Shown here piece after piece: positions 40,298-48,643 of a stretch of 64,000 nucleotides of DNA (the first letter of the stretch is position 1; the number at the start of each line of letters is the position of its first letter). Under the pieces are notes generated by a model. That model did not search any database and was not told the DNA's origin. It saw only the letters and a list, made by a program, of their open reading frames with translations. The stretch comes from Agrobacterium larrymoorei (GTDB lineage Bacteria > Pseudomonadota > Alphaproteobacteria > Rhizobiales > Rhizobiaceae): the NCBI RefSeq assembly GCF_030819275.1, contig NZ_JAUTBL010000002.1, forward strand, positions 250,501-314,500. Reading direction: 5' to 3'. The position numbers and the translations under genes were made by a program.

Positions 40298-40403
40298 AAA
40301 GCGTGGTCCAAGCAAAAGCGTGCAGCGGTTTTGCGATAACGACATGCGATAAAACAAGGACTAAAGCGTGTGAGCGAATCTGAAAAATCGCGACACGCTT
40401 TAG
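40298..40403. repeat. Dispersed repeat family A, copy 1
   Basis: About 106 bp ending in AAAGCG-type inverted termini, with the core TGCAGCGG, TTTGCGATAACG and ATGCGATAA shared with copy 2 at 48520. Similar palindromic elements are common in Rhizobiaceae intergenic DNA. The right end contains the dapD stop codon (complement of 40400-40402). Confidence 0.8.
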
Positions 40404-41254
40404 TCGCGCAGGAGTTCGTTGATACCGGTCTTGGAGCGCGTCTTCTCGTCAACGGTCTTGACGATGACCGCGCAGTAGAGGCCGGGGCCCGGCTCGCCAT
40501 TCGGGAAGGGCTTCCCAGGCATGGTGCCGGCCACCACAACGGAATAGGGTGGCACTTCGCCATAAGAGATTTCACCGGTTGCGCGGTTCACGATCTTGGT
40601 GGACTTGCCGATATAGACGCCCATGCCAAGCACCGAGCCCTCGCGGATGATGCAGCCTTCAACGACTTCCGAGCGCGCGCCGATGAAGCAATTGTCCTCG
40701 ATGATGGTCGGGCCCGCCTGGAGCGGCTCGAGAACGCCACCAATGCCAACGCCGCCCGAAAGGTGGACATGCTTGCCGATCTGCGCGCAGGAGCCGACGG
40801 TCGCCCATGTATCGACCATGGTGCCTTCATCGACATAGGCGCCGAGATTGACGAAAGATGGCATCAGCACGACGTTCTTCGCCACGTAGGCAGAGCGGCG
40901 GACAACGGCGTTCGGAACGGCGCGGAAGCCTGCGGCGCGAAACTGATTTTCACCCCAATTTTCGAACTTGGAGGGCACCTTATCCCACCAGGTGGATTCG
41001 CCCGGGCCACCGGTGACGATTTCCATATCGTTGAGGCGGAAGGAGAGCAGCACGGCTTTCTTCAGCCACTGGTTCACCTTCCAGTTGCCATTGGCCTCGC
41101 GCTCGGCCACGCGGGCCTCGCCTGCGTCGAGAAGATTCAGCGAGGTCTCGACCGCATCGCGAATTTCACCCTTCGTAGAGGTGTTCACGCTGTCGCGGTT
41201 TTCGAACGCGGTTTCGATGATGCTTTCGAGGGTGCCGAGATCCGAGCTGCTCAT
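40400..41254 (-). CDS. dapD: Tetrahydrodipicolinate N-succinyltransferase
   Basis: Left-handed beta-helix acyltransferase that succinylates tetrahydrodipicolinate, the step before DapC/DapE. An N-terminal helical domain precedes hexapeptide repeats ([37 protein letters not shown]). 284 aa. AAGGA precedes the ATG. Its TAA stop lies inside the terminal repeat of the element at 40298-40403. Confidence 0.96.
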   Translation of the reverse strand: MSSSDLGTLESIIETAFENRDSVNTSTKGEIRDAVETSLNLLDAGEARVAEREANGNWKVNQWLKKAVLLSFRLNDMEIVTGGPGESTWWDKVPSKFENWGENQFRAAGFRAVPNAVVRRSAYVAKNVVLMPSFVNLGAYVDEGTMVDTWATVGSCAQIGKHVHLSGGVGIGGVLEPLQAGPTIIEDNCFIGARSEVVEGCIIREGSVLGMGVYIGKSTKIVNRATGEISYGEVPPYSVVVAGTMPGKPFPNGEPGPGLYCAVIVKTVDEKTRSKTGINELLRD

Positions 41255-41400
41255 GAGAATTCCTTAAACTTCGCTGACTATCGTCATTTCAGGGAAACAT
41301 CCGCACCGCTGGCCGGACACGGTCAATTGCTCTAAGCGAGTGTTTCAAGTGCGTCAATGCGATTTGGGCGATTTGACGCAAGCATCGGAAAGGCATGGAA

Positions 41401-42261
41401 ATGGCGAAACTGAAAAACGGCAAGCTGCGGCGCAAAGATGGGGTTTGGGACCCGCTGAAAAGCAGTTCGGACGACAAGAACCAAGCCGAAGTTATTCCTA
41501 AGACACCGCAAAGCGCCTCGCCCTCCTACCGCCTTGCCTATACGGATACCGACTTCCTCTGCCGGGAAGAATTGCGCCCGATCCGCCTTCAGCTCGAATT
41601 GCTGAAACCGGAGATGATTCTCTCCGAACGCGGCATCAAATCGACGGTGGTGATGTTCGGCGGTGCGCGCATCCCCGAGCCCGGTGGCGCCGCATGGGCG
41701 GCGCGTAATGAGATGCAGAAGAAGAACCTTGAAGCAGCCTCTGTCTATTATGACGAGGCACGCAAGTTCGCGCAGTTATGTGCTGTCGAAGCGGAGAAAT
41801 TCGATCACCGCGAATATGTCGTCATGACGGGCGGCGGGCCGGGCGTGATGGAAGCGGGCAACAGAGGTGCGTCGGAAGCGGGCGCGCCCTCCATTGGCCT
41901 CAACATCCTTCTGCCGCATGAGCAGGCGCCGAACCCCTATGTGACGCCAGAACTCAGCTTCAACTTCCACTATTTCGCTATCCGCAAGATGCACTTCCTC
42001 ATGCGCGCCAAGGCCGTGGTCGTTTTCCCCGGCGGCTTCGGCACCATGGACGAGCTGTTCGAAACCGTGACGCTGATCCAGACCAAGCGCATGGCACCGA
42101 TCCCACTCATCCTTTTCGGCAAGGATTTCTGGCACTCGATCATCAATTTCAAGGCCTTGGCTGATTTCGGCACGATTGCGCCGGACGATATAGACCTGTT
42201 CCACTTCGCCGAGACGGCCGAAGAAGCCTGGAAGATTGTCGCCGATTTCTACGAGCTATAA
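41401..42261 (+). CDS. LOG-family protein (TIGR00730-like)
   Basis: Rossmann-fold protein of the LOG/lysine-decarboxylase-like family. The nucleotide-binding VVMTGGGPGVMEAGNRGA and the family motif FPGGFGTMDELFE are clear. Shorter relatives release cytokinin bases from their ribotides or act as pyrimidine/purine 5'-nucleotide N-ribosidases; this longer form (286 aa) has an N-terminal extension and its substrate is unproven. ATG 41401 has AAGG 7 bases upstream, better than ATG 41395. The nucleoside hydrolase gene converges with it. Confidence 0.85.
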   Translation: MAKLKNGKLRRKDGVWDPLKSSSDDKNQAEVIPKTPQSASPSYRLAYTDTDFLCREELRPIRLQLELLKPEMILSERGIKSTVVMFGGARIPEPGGAAWAARNEMQKKNLEAASVYYDEARKFAQLCAVEAEKFDHREYVVMTGGGPGVMEAGNRGASEAGAPSIGLNILLPHEQAPNPYVTPELSFNFHYFAIRKMHFLMRAKAVVVFPGGFGTMDELFETVTLIQTKRMAPIPLILFGKDFWHSIINFKALADFGTIAPDDIDLFHFAETAEEAWKIVADFYEL

Positions 42262-42294
42262 GGGCCGCCGTTTCTCGACGGGATAACATCGCAC

Positions 42295-42332
42295 AAAAAT
42301 GCCCGGGCTCGACTTTCGTGGAGCCCGGGCAT
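42295..42332 (-). terminator. Strong intrinsic terminator between LOG-like and nucleoside hydrolase genes
   Basis: Perfect 12-bp stem ATGCCCGGGCTC / GAGCCCGGGCAT with a 10-base loop. On the minus strand it is followed by five U residues, so it terminates the nucleoside hydrolase transcript; the stem may also act on the plus strand. Confidence 0.88.
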
Positions 42333-42350
42333 GATGATCTGGAAGAGTGA

Positions 42351-43295
42351 TCAGAGCCGCGCAAAGCGCTCCGTCAGAAGTGCGAAGAAGCCGTCGGCAT
42401 CCACATCGCGGAAAACCTTGGCATTGACAGGACGGCTGGTGACCTTCCACCAATCGACCACGGTCATCCCCATGGTCAGCTCCGAAGACGTCTCGATTTC
42501 CACATTGCAATCGCGCCCAGCGAAGAGCTCGGGCTTGATGAGATAGGCAATGACGGTCGGATCATGCAGCGGGCCGCCATCGGAGCCGTATTTCTCCACA
42601 TCGAAGCGCTCGAAGAATTCGAGCATCTCTGCCATTGCGATTGCCGGATGCGTGCCGATGTCACGGATGCGTGCAACACGCGCCTTGGTGGTCAACAGCT
42701 TGTGCGTCACATCGAGCGGCATCATCACGAGCGGAATGCCGGAGCGGAAGACGATCTCGGCTGCATGTGGATCGACATAGATGTTGAATTCAGCAGCCGG
42801 GGTGATGTTGCCACCCTCGAAGAAGCCGCCGCCCATCAGCACCAGTTCCTTTACCCGCGGGGCGATATCCGGCGCTTTCTGAAGGGCCGTCGCGACATTG
42901 GTCAGCGCGCCGAGCGTGCAAAGCGTCACCGTGCCTTCCGGCTCGCGACGAAGCGTGTCGATGATGAAATCCACCGCATGCTGTGACTGTGCAGCCAGTG
43001 TGGGCTCCGGCAACGTCGGGCCATCGAGGCCGGTGCTGCCATGCACATGCTCGGCGGTGATCGGCGCGCGCACCAGCGGACGCTCGCAGCCCTCATAGAC
43101 CGGCACCTCAGGGCGATTGCACAGCTCCAGAATGATGCGGATGTTCCGGCTTGTCAGCTTCAGCGGCACATTGCCTGCCACGGCGCAAAGGCCAAGGATT
43201 TCGATCTCGTCGGGGCTCGCAAGAGCAAGCATGATCGCGGCTGCGTCGTCCTGCCCGGGATCGGTGTCGATAATGATTTTTCTGCGCTCGGCCAT
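42351..43295 (-). CDS. Nucleoside hydrolase (IunH/RihA family)
   Basis: Hydrolyses the N-glycosidic bond of ribonucleosides. The calcium-binding aspartate cluster IIDTDPGQDDAAAIM at the N terminus, LMGGGFFEGGN and NIYVDPHAAEIVF define the family. About 314 aa from ATG 43295; the frame is open upstream to 43331. Substrate preference cannot be told. A 20-bp palindrome overlaps the ribosome-binding region. Confidence 0.93.
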   Translation of the reverse strand: MAERRKIIIDTDPGQDDAAAIMLALASPDEIEILGLCAVAGNVPLKLTSRNIRIILELCNRPEVPVYEGCERPLVRAPITAEHVHGSTGLDGPTLPEPTLAAQSQHAVDFIIDTLRREPEGTVTLCTLGALTNVATALQKAPDIAPRVKELVLMGGGFFEGGNITPAAEFNIYVDPHAAEIVFRSGIPLVMMPLDVTHKLLTTKARVARIRDIGTHPAIAMAEMLEFFERFDVEKYGSDGGPLHDPTVIAYLIKPELFAGRDCNVEIETSSELTMGMTVVDWWKVTSRPVNAKVFRDVDADGFFALLTERFARL

Positions 43296-43302
43296 GGGAA
43301 TC

Positions 43303-43322
43303 CTGTCTGTCTTGACTGACAG
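43303..43322. promoter_or_regulatory. Palindrome before the nucleoside hydrolase gene
   Basis: CTGTCTGTCTTGACTGACAG, with 8 of 9 positions symmetric around TT. Its left end is 8 bases from the start codon, next to the AGGA ribosome site. Probably an operator for a sugar- or nucleoside-responsive repressor. Confidence 0.45.
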
Positions 43323-43429
43323 TCTTTTCAAGCTGCTTTTACCGCCTTGTCAATGGGCCTGTCAGGGGTAGACGGTTTTCGAAACGCCGTGTTCTTGCGT
43401 TCCGGGCGCCATGGTACCATATGCGAAAG

Positions 43430-43500
43430 AGCTGCCGAAACGGGGCTTGGCGACGCATTTACCGCGTGCGCCATAAGATCGTCGCTTGGATACAAGGACA
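43430..43500 (+). promoter_or_regulatory. ROSE-type RNA thermometer in the small heat-shock gene leader
   Basis: Three consecutive hairpins. The last pairs TCGCTTG (43482-43488) with CAAGGA (43493-43498) around a GATA loop, leaving G43484 unpaired; this hides the AAGGA ribosome site and reproduces the U(U/C)GCU anti-SD hallmark of ROSE elements. Before it, TGGCGACGC (43448-43456) pairs with 43464-43473, with one bulged G. A weaker hairpin lies at 43430-43447. ROSE elements control small heat-shock genes in rhizobia and Agrobacterium. Confidence 0.75.
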
Positions 43501-43507
43501 CGGGACT

Positions 43508-43933
43508 ATGAGCCGCATGACACCCTTCACGCACCCGCTGATGCTTGGCTTTGACGCCATGGAAAAGACGCTGGAGCGCATGGCGAAATCGAATGACGGC
43601 TATCCGCCCTATAATATCGAGCGGCTGGCGGCGGTAGGGTCAAGCCCTGAGCGGCTGCGTATCACCATTGCGGTGGCCGGATTTGCCGAAGACGATCTCG
43701 ATGTTACGACCGCGGACAATCAACTTGTCATTCGCGGGCGCCAGCAGGATCAGGAGAAGCGCGATTACCTTTATCGGGGGATCGCTGCGCGCCAGTTCCA
43801 GCGTGTTTTCGTACTGGCCGATGGGATGCAGGTGCATGATGCGCGGCTGAAGAACGGTCTGCTCTCCATCGAACTCACCCGCCCGGAAATCTCCAACGTG
43901 GTGAAGAAAATTAACATTTCCGTCTCACAGTGA
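43508..43933 (+). CDS. Small heat-shock protein, Hsp20/IbpA family
   Basis: Alpha-crystallin-domain chaperone that holds unfolded proteins. 141 aa from ATG 43508 (MSRMTPFTHPLMLGFDAMEK); the core has PPYNIERL, RITIAVAGFAEDDLDV, LVIRGRQQ and YLYRGIAARQFQRVF, typical of class A rhizobial sHsps. Upstream in-frame codons run through the RNA thermometer and are not coding. The C-terminal IXI-like motif is weak. Confidence 0.93.
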   Translation: MSRMTPFTHPLMLGFDAMEKTLERMAKSNDGYPPYNIERLAAVGSSPERLRITIAVAGFAEDDLDVTTADNQLVIRGRQQDQEKRDYLYRGIAARQFQRVFVLADGMQVHDARLKNGLLSIELTRPEISNVVKKINISVSQ

Positions 43934-44024
43934 GAGTCTGAGCATGTAGACCGATTCCGTTCGGCCTCTTGATCAAAGACCAACGCATCGGCGCAAAGAT
44001 CCGAACGATCTTCGCAATGGACCG

Positions 44025-44086
44025 CGCGTCGATTTGAAATTCAGAGTGCCCAAATACGTCCTCAAAGGACGCAATGGCGCTCTATG
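44025..44086. repeat. Degenerate copy of dispersed repeat family B, second half
   Basis: GCGTCGATT then AGAGTGCC, CGTCC, GGACGCA and GGCGCTCT align in order with the second half of the element at 44407-44467. AGAGTGCC / GGCGCTCT forms a stem ending directly before the GGAGG ribosome site of the DUF1150 gene. Confidence 0.5.
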
Positions 44087-44097
44087 GAGGCTGAAAT

Positions 44098-44355
44098 ATG
44101 CTTTTAAAAGAAGCGCATGCGCGCCTGACCAAATCCCAGTTGGCCCATCTCGGTGCGGGCGAAGTGGGCTACATTCGCAAGATGCGAGCCGAGCAAGTGA
44201 TGAAGTGCTTCCCCGAGGCGCCCGAAATCGATCCCGGTCTTGATCTATGGGCTCTCTTTGGTGCGGACGGTACACCCATCCTCTTGACCGACAACCGGTC
44301 CAGTACCTTCTTCAAGGCTGCAGAAGACGAATTGCGGACCATCAGCCTGCACTGA
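44098..44355 (+). CDS. DUF1150-family protein
   Basis: Small acidic alphaproteobacterial protein of 85 aa (LGAGEVGYIRKMRAEQV, LWALFGADGTPILLTDNRS). The function of DUF1150 is unknown to me. It is the usual neighbour of the small heat-shock gene in Rhizobiales, as seen here. Strong GGAGG site before ATG 44098. The gene is flanked by two copies of repeat family B. Confidence 0.85.
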   Translation: MLLKEAHARLTKSQLAHLGAGEVGYIRKMRAEQVMKCFPEAPEIDPGLDLWALFGADGTPILLTDNRSSTFFKAAEDELRTISLH

Positions 44356-44363
44356 TTACATGT

Positions 44364-44467
44364 CTACAGCATCGGCCCGAAATCGGACTCGATTTTCAGA
44401 AAGCACGATGCGTCGATTCAAAAGGGTAAAGCGCCTTTTGGCGTCCAATAGGACGCACGGCGCTTTA
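44364..44467. repeat. Dispersed repeat family B, fullest copy
   Basis: Begins CTACAGCATCGGCCCGAAAT and ends in a hairpin AAAGCGCC / GGCGCTTT enclosing GCGTCC / GGACGC. Partial relatives occur at 21462, 34748 and 44025. Elements of this form are common between genes in Rhizobiaceae. No coding capacity seen. Confidence 0.65.
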
Positions 44468-44507
44468 GATGAGCGATCGGTCCTGGAGCCTTTCGTGGAA
44501 AGTAAAA

Positions 44508-44534
44508 AGGCCCACCCTGAGCTAGGGCGGGCCT
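44508..44534 (-). terminator. Intrinsic terminator of the EF-hand gene
   Basis: Stem AGGCCCACCCT / AGGGCGGGCCT with a GAGCT loop; on the minus strand it is followed by TTTTT. It lies 20 bases after the EF-hand stop codon. Confidence 0.85.
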
Positions 44535-44554
44535 CAAATGGTCTTGAAGGCTCG

Positions 44555-45148
44555 TTAGAGCCAGGGGCGATCCGGCATGTCGTCCACGCTGATAACGCCG
44601 TCATTGTTGCGGTCTAGACGCGTGAAGATCTTTTCGCCAGCGGCCATGAACTCCGGCTTGCTGAGCTGACCGTTGCCGTCCGTATCGGCTGAGGCGAACA
44701 TGCCGCCCATCTTGCCCTTACGGTCTTTCCCCTTGCGTTCTTCGCGGGCTTCACGACGCTTTTCGCGGTCGCTATCCTTCTTGTCACCTTCGGCCTTCTT
44801 CTGCTCACCCTCGGTTGCAGCTTTTTCCGGTCGCGGATTGGCTTCCCGCCAGGCTTCCATTTTCGCCTTGCGGTAATCGCGCATTTCCTTCGGTGTAATA
44901 GAGCCGTCCTTGTCGGCGTCAATCTCGGTGAAAAGAGCCTCCTGACGGGCGTTGAACTCTTCCTTGCTGATCTTGCCGTCCTTGTTGGTATCGGCAACCT
45001 TCAAGAGATGAACGAACATCGGCTCGGGGCGCATGCGTGGTCCATCCCGGTCGGCCCCACCACGAGGAGCCGCCATCGTCATGGACGCAGTGGTGCTGAG
45101 CATCAGGGCAGCGCCAAGAGCGGTGATGGCGATCTTCCGTTTTAGCAT
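44555..45148 (-). CDS. Secreted EF-hand calcium-binding protein
   Basis: 197 aa with a signal peptide (about residues 1-26, ending MTMAA) and four EF-hand loops in two pairs: DTNKDGKISKEE (from 53), DADKDGSITPKE (from 77), then DTDGNGQLSKPE and DRNNDGVISVDD near the C terminus. A highly charged Lys/Arg/Glu linker of about 45 residues separates the pairs. Probably periplasmic; role unknown. AAAGG precedes the ATG and a strong terminator follows. Confidence 0.88.
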   Translation of the reverse strand: MLKRKIAITALGAALMLSTTASMTMAAPRGGADRDGPRMRPEPMFVHLLKVADTNKDGKISKEEFNARQEALFTEIDADKDGSITPKEMRDYRKAKMEAWREANPRPEKAATEGEQKKAEGDKKDSDREKRREAREERKGKDRKGKMGGMFASADTDGNGQLSKPEFMAAGEKIFTRLDRNNDGVISVDDMPDRPWL

Positions 45149-45256
45149 ATCAAAACCTTTCCATTGATGTCCCTCGCAAGACGCTAGAGGCGACGCTTCG
45201 TTCCCACCAGTTAAACATCCGTAATGAATATGAAATATCGGTAATATATGAAGTGC

Positions 45257-45976
45257 CTAAGCCTGCTTGGCTTGGAGCCCTGTCAGAAATTCCGACAGGT
45301 TGTCGGTGATGTAGTCAATGTGGTCATCCGTCTCAGCCGGGATTTCCCAGCGCTCCATCACGATGCCTTCGAAATTGCGCGGAACGAGAAGCACAGTCTT
45401 CATTCCCATCGCCTTCGGGGCCGTAAGATTGCGTGGCAGGTCCTCGAACATTGCCGCCCGCTTGGTGTCGAGCTGTTTCAGCGCGGCAAATTTCTCGTAG
45501 GTCTGGCCCGCTGGTTTCGGCAAATAGCCCGCAGCGACAATATCGAAAATATCTTCGAAGTGATCGAGGATACCCAATGCGCCAGCTGCGGCCTCAGCGT
45601 GCTTGACGCTGCCATTGGTCAAAATGAATTTGCGACCGGGCAGCGCCTTGATCGCCTCTCCAAGCTCCGGATCGGGAAGCAGGGCGGAGTAATCGATCGC
45701 ATGTGCCTTTTCCAGAAAGTCGTTCGGATCGATACCGTAATGGATCATCAGCCCTTGAAGCGTCGTGCCATGCTCGTGGTAGTAGCGCTTCTGAAGAACG
45801 CGCGCCTCTTCCGGCTCCATCTGCAACAGCTCCGCCACATAGGCGGTCATGTTGCGGTCGATCTGGGAAAAGAGATTGATGTGATGCGGGTAGAGCGTGT
45901 TGTCGAGATCGAAGACCCACTCTGTGACATGGGCAAAATCGGCTGGCTCTGCGGTGTTCTTAGGCTTTGTGTTCAT
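45257..45976 (-). CDS. HAD-family pyrimidine 5'-nucleotidase
   Basis: Haloacid-dehalogenase hydrolase with motif I FDLDNTLYP (catalytic Asp), motif II ILTNGS and motif III/IV region KPAGQTYEKF and MFEDLPRNL. The N-terminal WVFDLDNTLYP followed by a helical cap matches the pyrimidine 5'-nucleotidase subgroup (TIGR01993). About 239 aa from ATG 45976; the frame is open further upstream but overlaps the divergent gene. Divergent from the EamA transporter. Confidence 0.87.
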   Translation of the reverse strand: MNTKPKNTAEPADFAHVTEWVFDLDNTLYPHHINLFSQIDRNMTAYVAELLQMEPEEARVLQKRYYHEHGTTLQGLMIHYGIDPNDFLEKAHAIDYSALLPDPELGEAIKALPGRKFILTNGSVKHAEAAAGALGILDHFEDIFDIVAAGYLPKPAGQTYEKFAALKQLDTKRAAMFEDLPRNLTAPKAMGMKTVLLVPRNFEGIVMERWEIPAETDDHIDYITDNLSEFLTGLQAKQA

Positions 45977-46079
45977 GCAACGCTTATGCCCGTTTCGCCA
46001 CTCAAATAAAATCGAAAACGCGCCACCCGTGACGAAAACCGTCCTTGGCGGCGAACCTGCGCCAATGCTAATCGAAGGC

Positions 46080-46997
46080 ATGGAATTGTGGATCGGGATC
46101 ACCCTGGTCAGCGCCTTCTTGCAGAATCTGCGCTCGACCTTTCAAAAGCATCTGAAGAAGAGCATGGGCACCACAGGCGCCACCTTCGTGCGCTTCGGTT
46201 TCGGCATGCCCTTCGCGCTGACCTATCTCGCTATCCTGCATTTCGGGTTGGCAAGGCCGCTGCCGTCCATCAACGGAGCTTTCGTGTTGTGGTCCGCAGT
46301 TGGGTCGATGGCGCAGATCGGCGCGACCTTCCTGTTGGTGCATCTGTTTTCGTTCCGCAACTTCGCTGTCGGGACCGCTTACTCGCGCACAGAACCTGCC
46401 CAGGCGGCGCTCTTCGCCCTCGTCTTCGTCGGGGAAAGCGTCAGCGCCGGAACGCTCCTGGCCATCGCCATCTCGGTCTCCGGTGTCATGCTGATTTCGG
46501 TGGCGAGAACGGCACTCTCACCCGTCTCCATTATAACTTCCGTCTTCAGCCGAACCGCGGGGATCGGGCTTGCGTCGGGCGCACTCTTCGGCCTCTCCTC
46601 CGTCGCTTATCGTTCCGCATCGCTTTCGATAGCCGCAAGCCTGCCGGCACCCGATGCCATCATGCAGGCGAGCTTCACGCTGGTGGTGGTCATCGTGACG
46701 CAGACGGTCACGATGCTGATCTGGATCATGCTGCGGGAGCGGGAAGAATTGAGGCGCATCGCCAAGGCGTGGAAACCGGCAATCGCGGTCGGCTTCGTTG
46801 GAGCCACAGCCTCATTCGGCTGGTTCACCGCCATGACGCTGCAACAGGCTGCAGTCGTCAAGGCGCTGGCGCAGGTAGAGATGCTCTTTGCTTTCGCCTC
46901 GACGGTGTTTTTCTTCAAGGAAAAGATCAACAGTCTTGAACTGATCGGCTGCCTGTTGATCGTCCTTGGCGTGCTGGCACTTCTGGCCTTCGGGTAA
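46080..46997 (+). CDS. EamA/DMT-family transporter
   Basis: Ten hydrophobic segments arranged as two EamA repeats, each about 140 residues, typical of drug/metabolite exporters. RTEPAQAALFALVFVGE in the first half and KALAQVEMLFAFASTVFFFKE in the second are the conserved end-of-repeat motifs. Substrate unknown. The start is uncertain: ATG 46080 has AAGG only one base away, while TTG 46086 and ATG 46065 are alternatives. Confidence 0.85.
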   Translation: MELWIGITLVSAFLQNLRSTFQKHLKKSMGTTGATFVRFGFGMPFALTYLAILHFGLARPLPSINGAFVLWSAVGSMAQIGATFLLVHLFSFRNFAVGTAYSRTEPAQAALFALVFVGESVSAGTLLAIAISVSGVMLISVARTALSPVSIITSVFSRTAGIGLASGALFGLSSVAYRSASLSIAASLPAPDAIMQASFTLVVVIVTQTVTMLIWIMLREREELRRIAKAWKPAIAVGFVGATASFGWFTAMTLQQAAVVKALAQVEMLFAFASTVFFFKEKINSLELIGCLLIVLGVLALLAFG

Positions 46998-47018
46998 GGG
47001 ACGCCGAAGGCTTGTTCC

Positions 47019-47903
47019 TCAAGGCACGATCAGCGTGCCGGCGCCTTCCGTAAAGATTTCCAACAACACCGAATGCGCGGTCTTGCCATTCAAAATCACG
47101 ACGCCCTGAACACCCGCCTTGATTGCCTCGATGCAGGTTTCCACCTTCGGGATCATCCCACCGGAAATCGTGCCGTCTTTGATCAGCGCCCTGGCCTGGG
47201 AGACCGTCAACTCCTTGATCAGCTCCTTGTTCTTATCGAGAACGCCCTCGACATCGGTCAGGAACAGCAGGCGGGTAGCATGCAGCGCACCGGCAATCGC
47301 GCCGGCGAATGTGTCGGCATTGATGTTGTAGGTCGCGCCGTCACGACCTGGTGCAACGGGTGCAATGACCGGGATCATTTCGGACTTCGCCAAAAGATCG
47401 AGCAGCGTGCGATCGACTTCGACCACTTCGCCGACGAAACCGAGATCGAGAACCCGCTCGATATTGCTGTCCGGGTCGATCACGGTCTTGCGCGCCTTTT
47501 CAGCGAAGACCATGTTGCCGTCCTTGCCGCAAAGGCCGATGGCCCATTCACCCGTTTGGTTGATGAGGGCGACGATCTCCTTGTTGATCGAGCCTGCCAG
47601 GACCATTTCGACGATCTCGACCGTCTTGGCGTCGGTAACGCGCAGGCCGCCTTCGAACTTCGATTCGATCCCCATTTTCGTCAGCATTGCGCCGATCTGT
47701 GGGCCGCCGCCATGGACGACGATGGGGTTGATGCCGGATTGCTTGAGAAGGGCGATATCTTCGGCGAAAGCTTTTCCAAGAGTGGTGTCGCCCATGGCGT
47801 GACCGCCATATTTTACGACGATTGTCTTGTTTTCATACTTCTGCATGAAGGGAAGGGCCTGAGCCAGAAGCCGGGCCTGCATTTCGCTTTCGAAACTCGC
47901 CAT
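47019..47903 (-). CDS. argB: Acetylglutamate kinase
   Basis: Second step of arginine synthesis: phosphorylates N-acetylglutamate; in many bacteria it is bound by PII and inhibited by arginine. Amino-acid-kinase motifs: [19 protein letters not shown] and the C-terminal [11 protein letters not shown]. About 294 aa from ATG 47903 ([13 protein letters not shown]). The N-terminal helix ahead of the core is that of arginine-sensitive hexameric forms. In related genomes it lies behind engB, as here, with one divergent gene inserted between. Confidence 0.95.
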   Translation of the reverse strand: MASFESEMQARLLAQALPFMQKYENKTIVVKYGGHAMGDTTLGKAFAEDIALLKQSGINPIVVHGGGPQIGAMLTKMGIESKFEGGLRVTDAKTVEIVEMVLAGSINKEIVALINQTGEWAIGLCGKDGNMVFAEKARKTVIDPDSNIERVLDLGFVGEVVEVDRTLLDLLAKSEMIPVIAPVAPGRDGATYNINADTFAGAIAGALHATRLLFLTDVEGVLDKNKELIKELTVSQARALIKDGTISGGMIPKVETCIEAIKAGVQGVVILNGKTAHSVLLEIFTEGAGTLIVP

Positions 47904-48143
47904 GAGAAAAACCTCGTCCTTGATTGCGCCGCTTGTAACGCAAGTTTTTGACGGATGAAACACGGATGGGGCAGGCGAGGAATATTAATTCGCAGAGGAT
48001 GGCACATGCGCTGCCTAATCGGATTGACACGCGGGCGCATTCGGACCAGCCTTGTTCAGGGAGTCTGCGTCCGGCCGATCGAGGTTCGAATCGGCAGGCT
48101 GTCATGATGACGGTGGCGCGAAGCAGCGGAGTTTAACGAAGAC

Positions 48144-48521
48144 ATGGCCTTGCCGGATAAGGATATGCGCGGCGGTTTGAAGGATCAGGTGCTGGCGGGC
48201 AAATATGTGCTCGGCGCGCTGCCGGAAGACGTGAAAGCTGAGCTTGCCGAAAGGGTTCGTAGAGATCAGCAATTCGCCACCATCGTGCGACGCTGGGAAG
48301 ACAATCTTGCCGAGACCGAAGTGCGAGAACAGCGTACCTTCGCATCCTACGTGGATGCCTCTATGGATCATGCGCTTCGCCGTTCGGATGACAAGCTGCA
48401 TCGCAGCATTTATGGTCGTTTCGCCATTCTCACAGCTCTGTGGAACTCCACGCGCTTCTGGCGGATGACGACGCTTGCGGCCATTCTATGGGCCGGGGTG
48501 CTGCTCTTCACTGCTGTGTAA
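48144..48521 (+). CDS. Anti-sigma-K-like (RskA N-terminal domain) membrane protein
   Basis: 125 aa. Residues 10-60 (LKDQVLAGKYVLGALPEDVK, then AELAERVRRDQQF and WEDNLAETE) resemble the sigma-binding N terminus of RskA-type anti-sigma factors, which lack zinc. A single membrane segment lies at about 107-123, but the extracytoplasmic half of RskA is missing. No ECF sigma gene is adjacent. The TAA stop overlaps the dispersed repeat that follows. It could be a truncated relic or a short functional anti-sigma factor. Confidence 0.6.
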   Translation: MALPDKDMRGGLKDQVLAGKYVLGALPEDVKAELAERVRRDQQFATIVRRWEDNLAETEVREQRTFASYVDASMDHALRRSDDKLHRSIYGRFAILTALWNSTRFWRMTTLAAILWAGVLLFTAV

Positions 48522-48621
48522 AGCGCGTCGCGAAAAAGTGTGCAGCGGTTTGCGATAACGGAACGCGATAACACAAAGAAGTAAAGCGTGAGGTGAGTCT
48601 AAAAGATCGCGACACGCTTTA
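48520..48621. repeat. Dispersed repeat family A, copy 2
   Basis: About 102 bp related to the copy at 40298: AAAGCG ends, TGCAGCGG, TTTGCGATAACG, ACGCGATAA and GATCGCGACACGCTTT. Its first bases form part of the TAA stop of the anti-sigma-like gene. Confidence 0.8.
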
Positions 48622-48643
48622 AACAGTCCGAGCCCTGACACTG

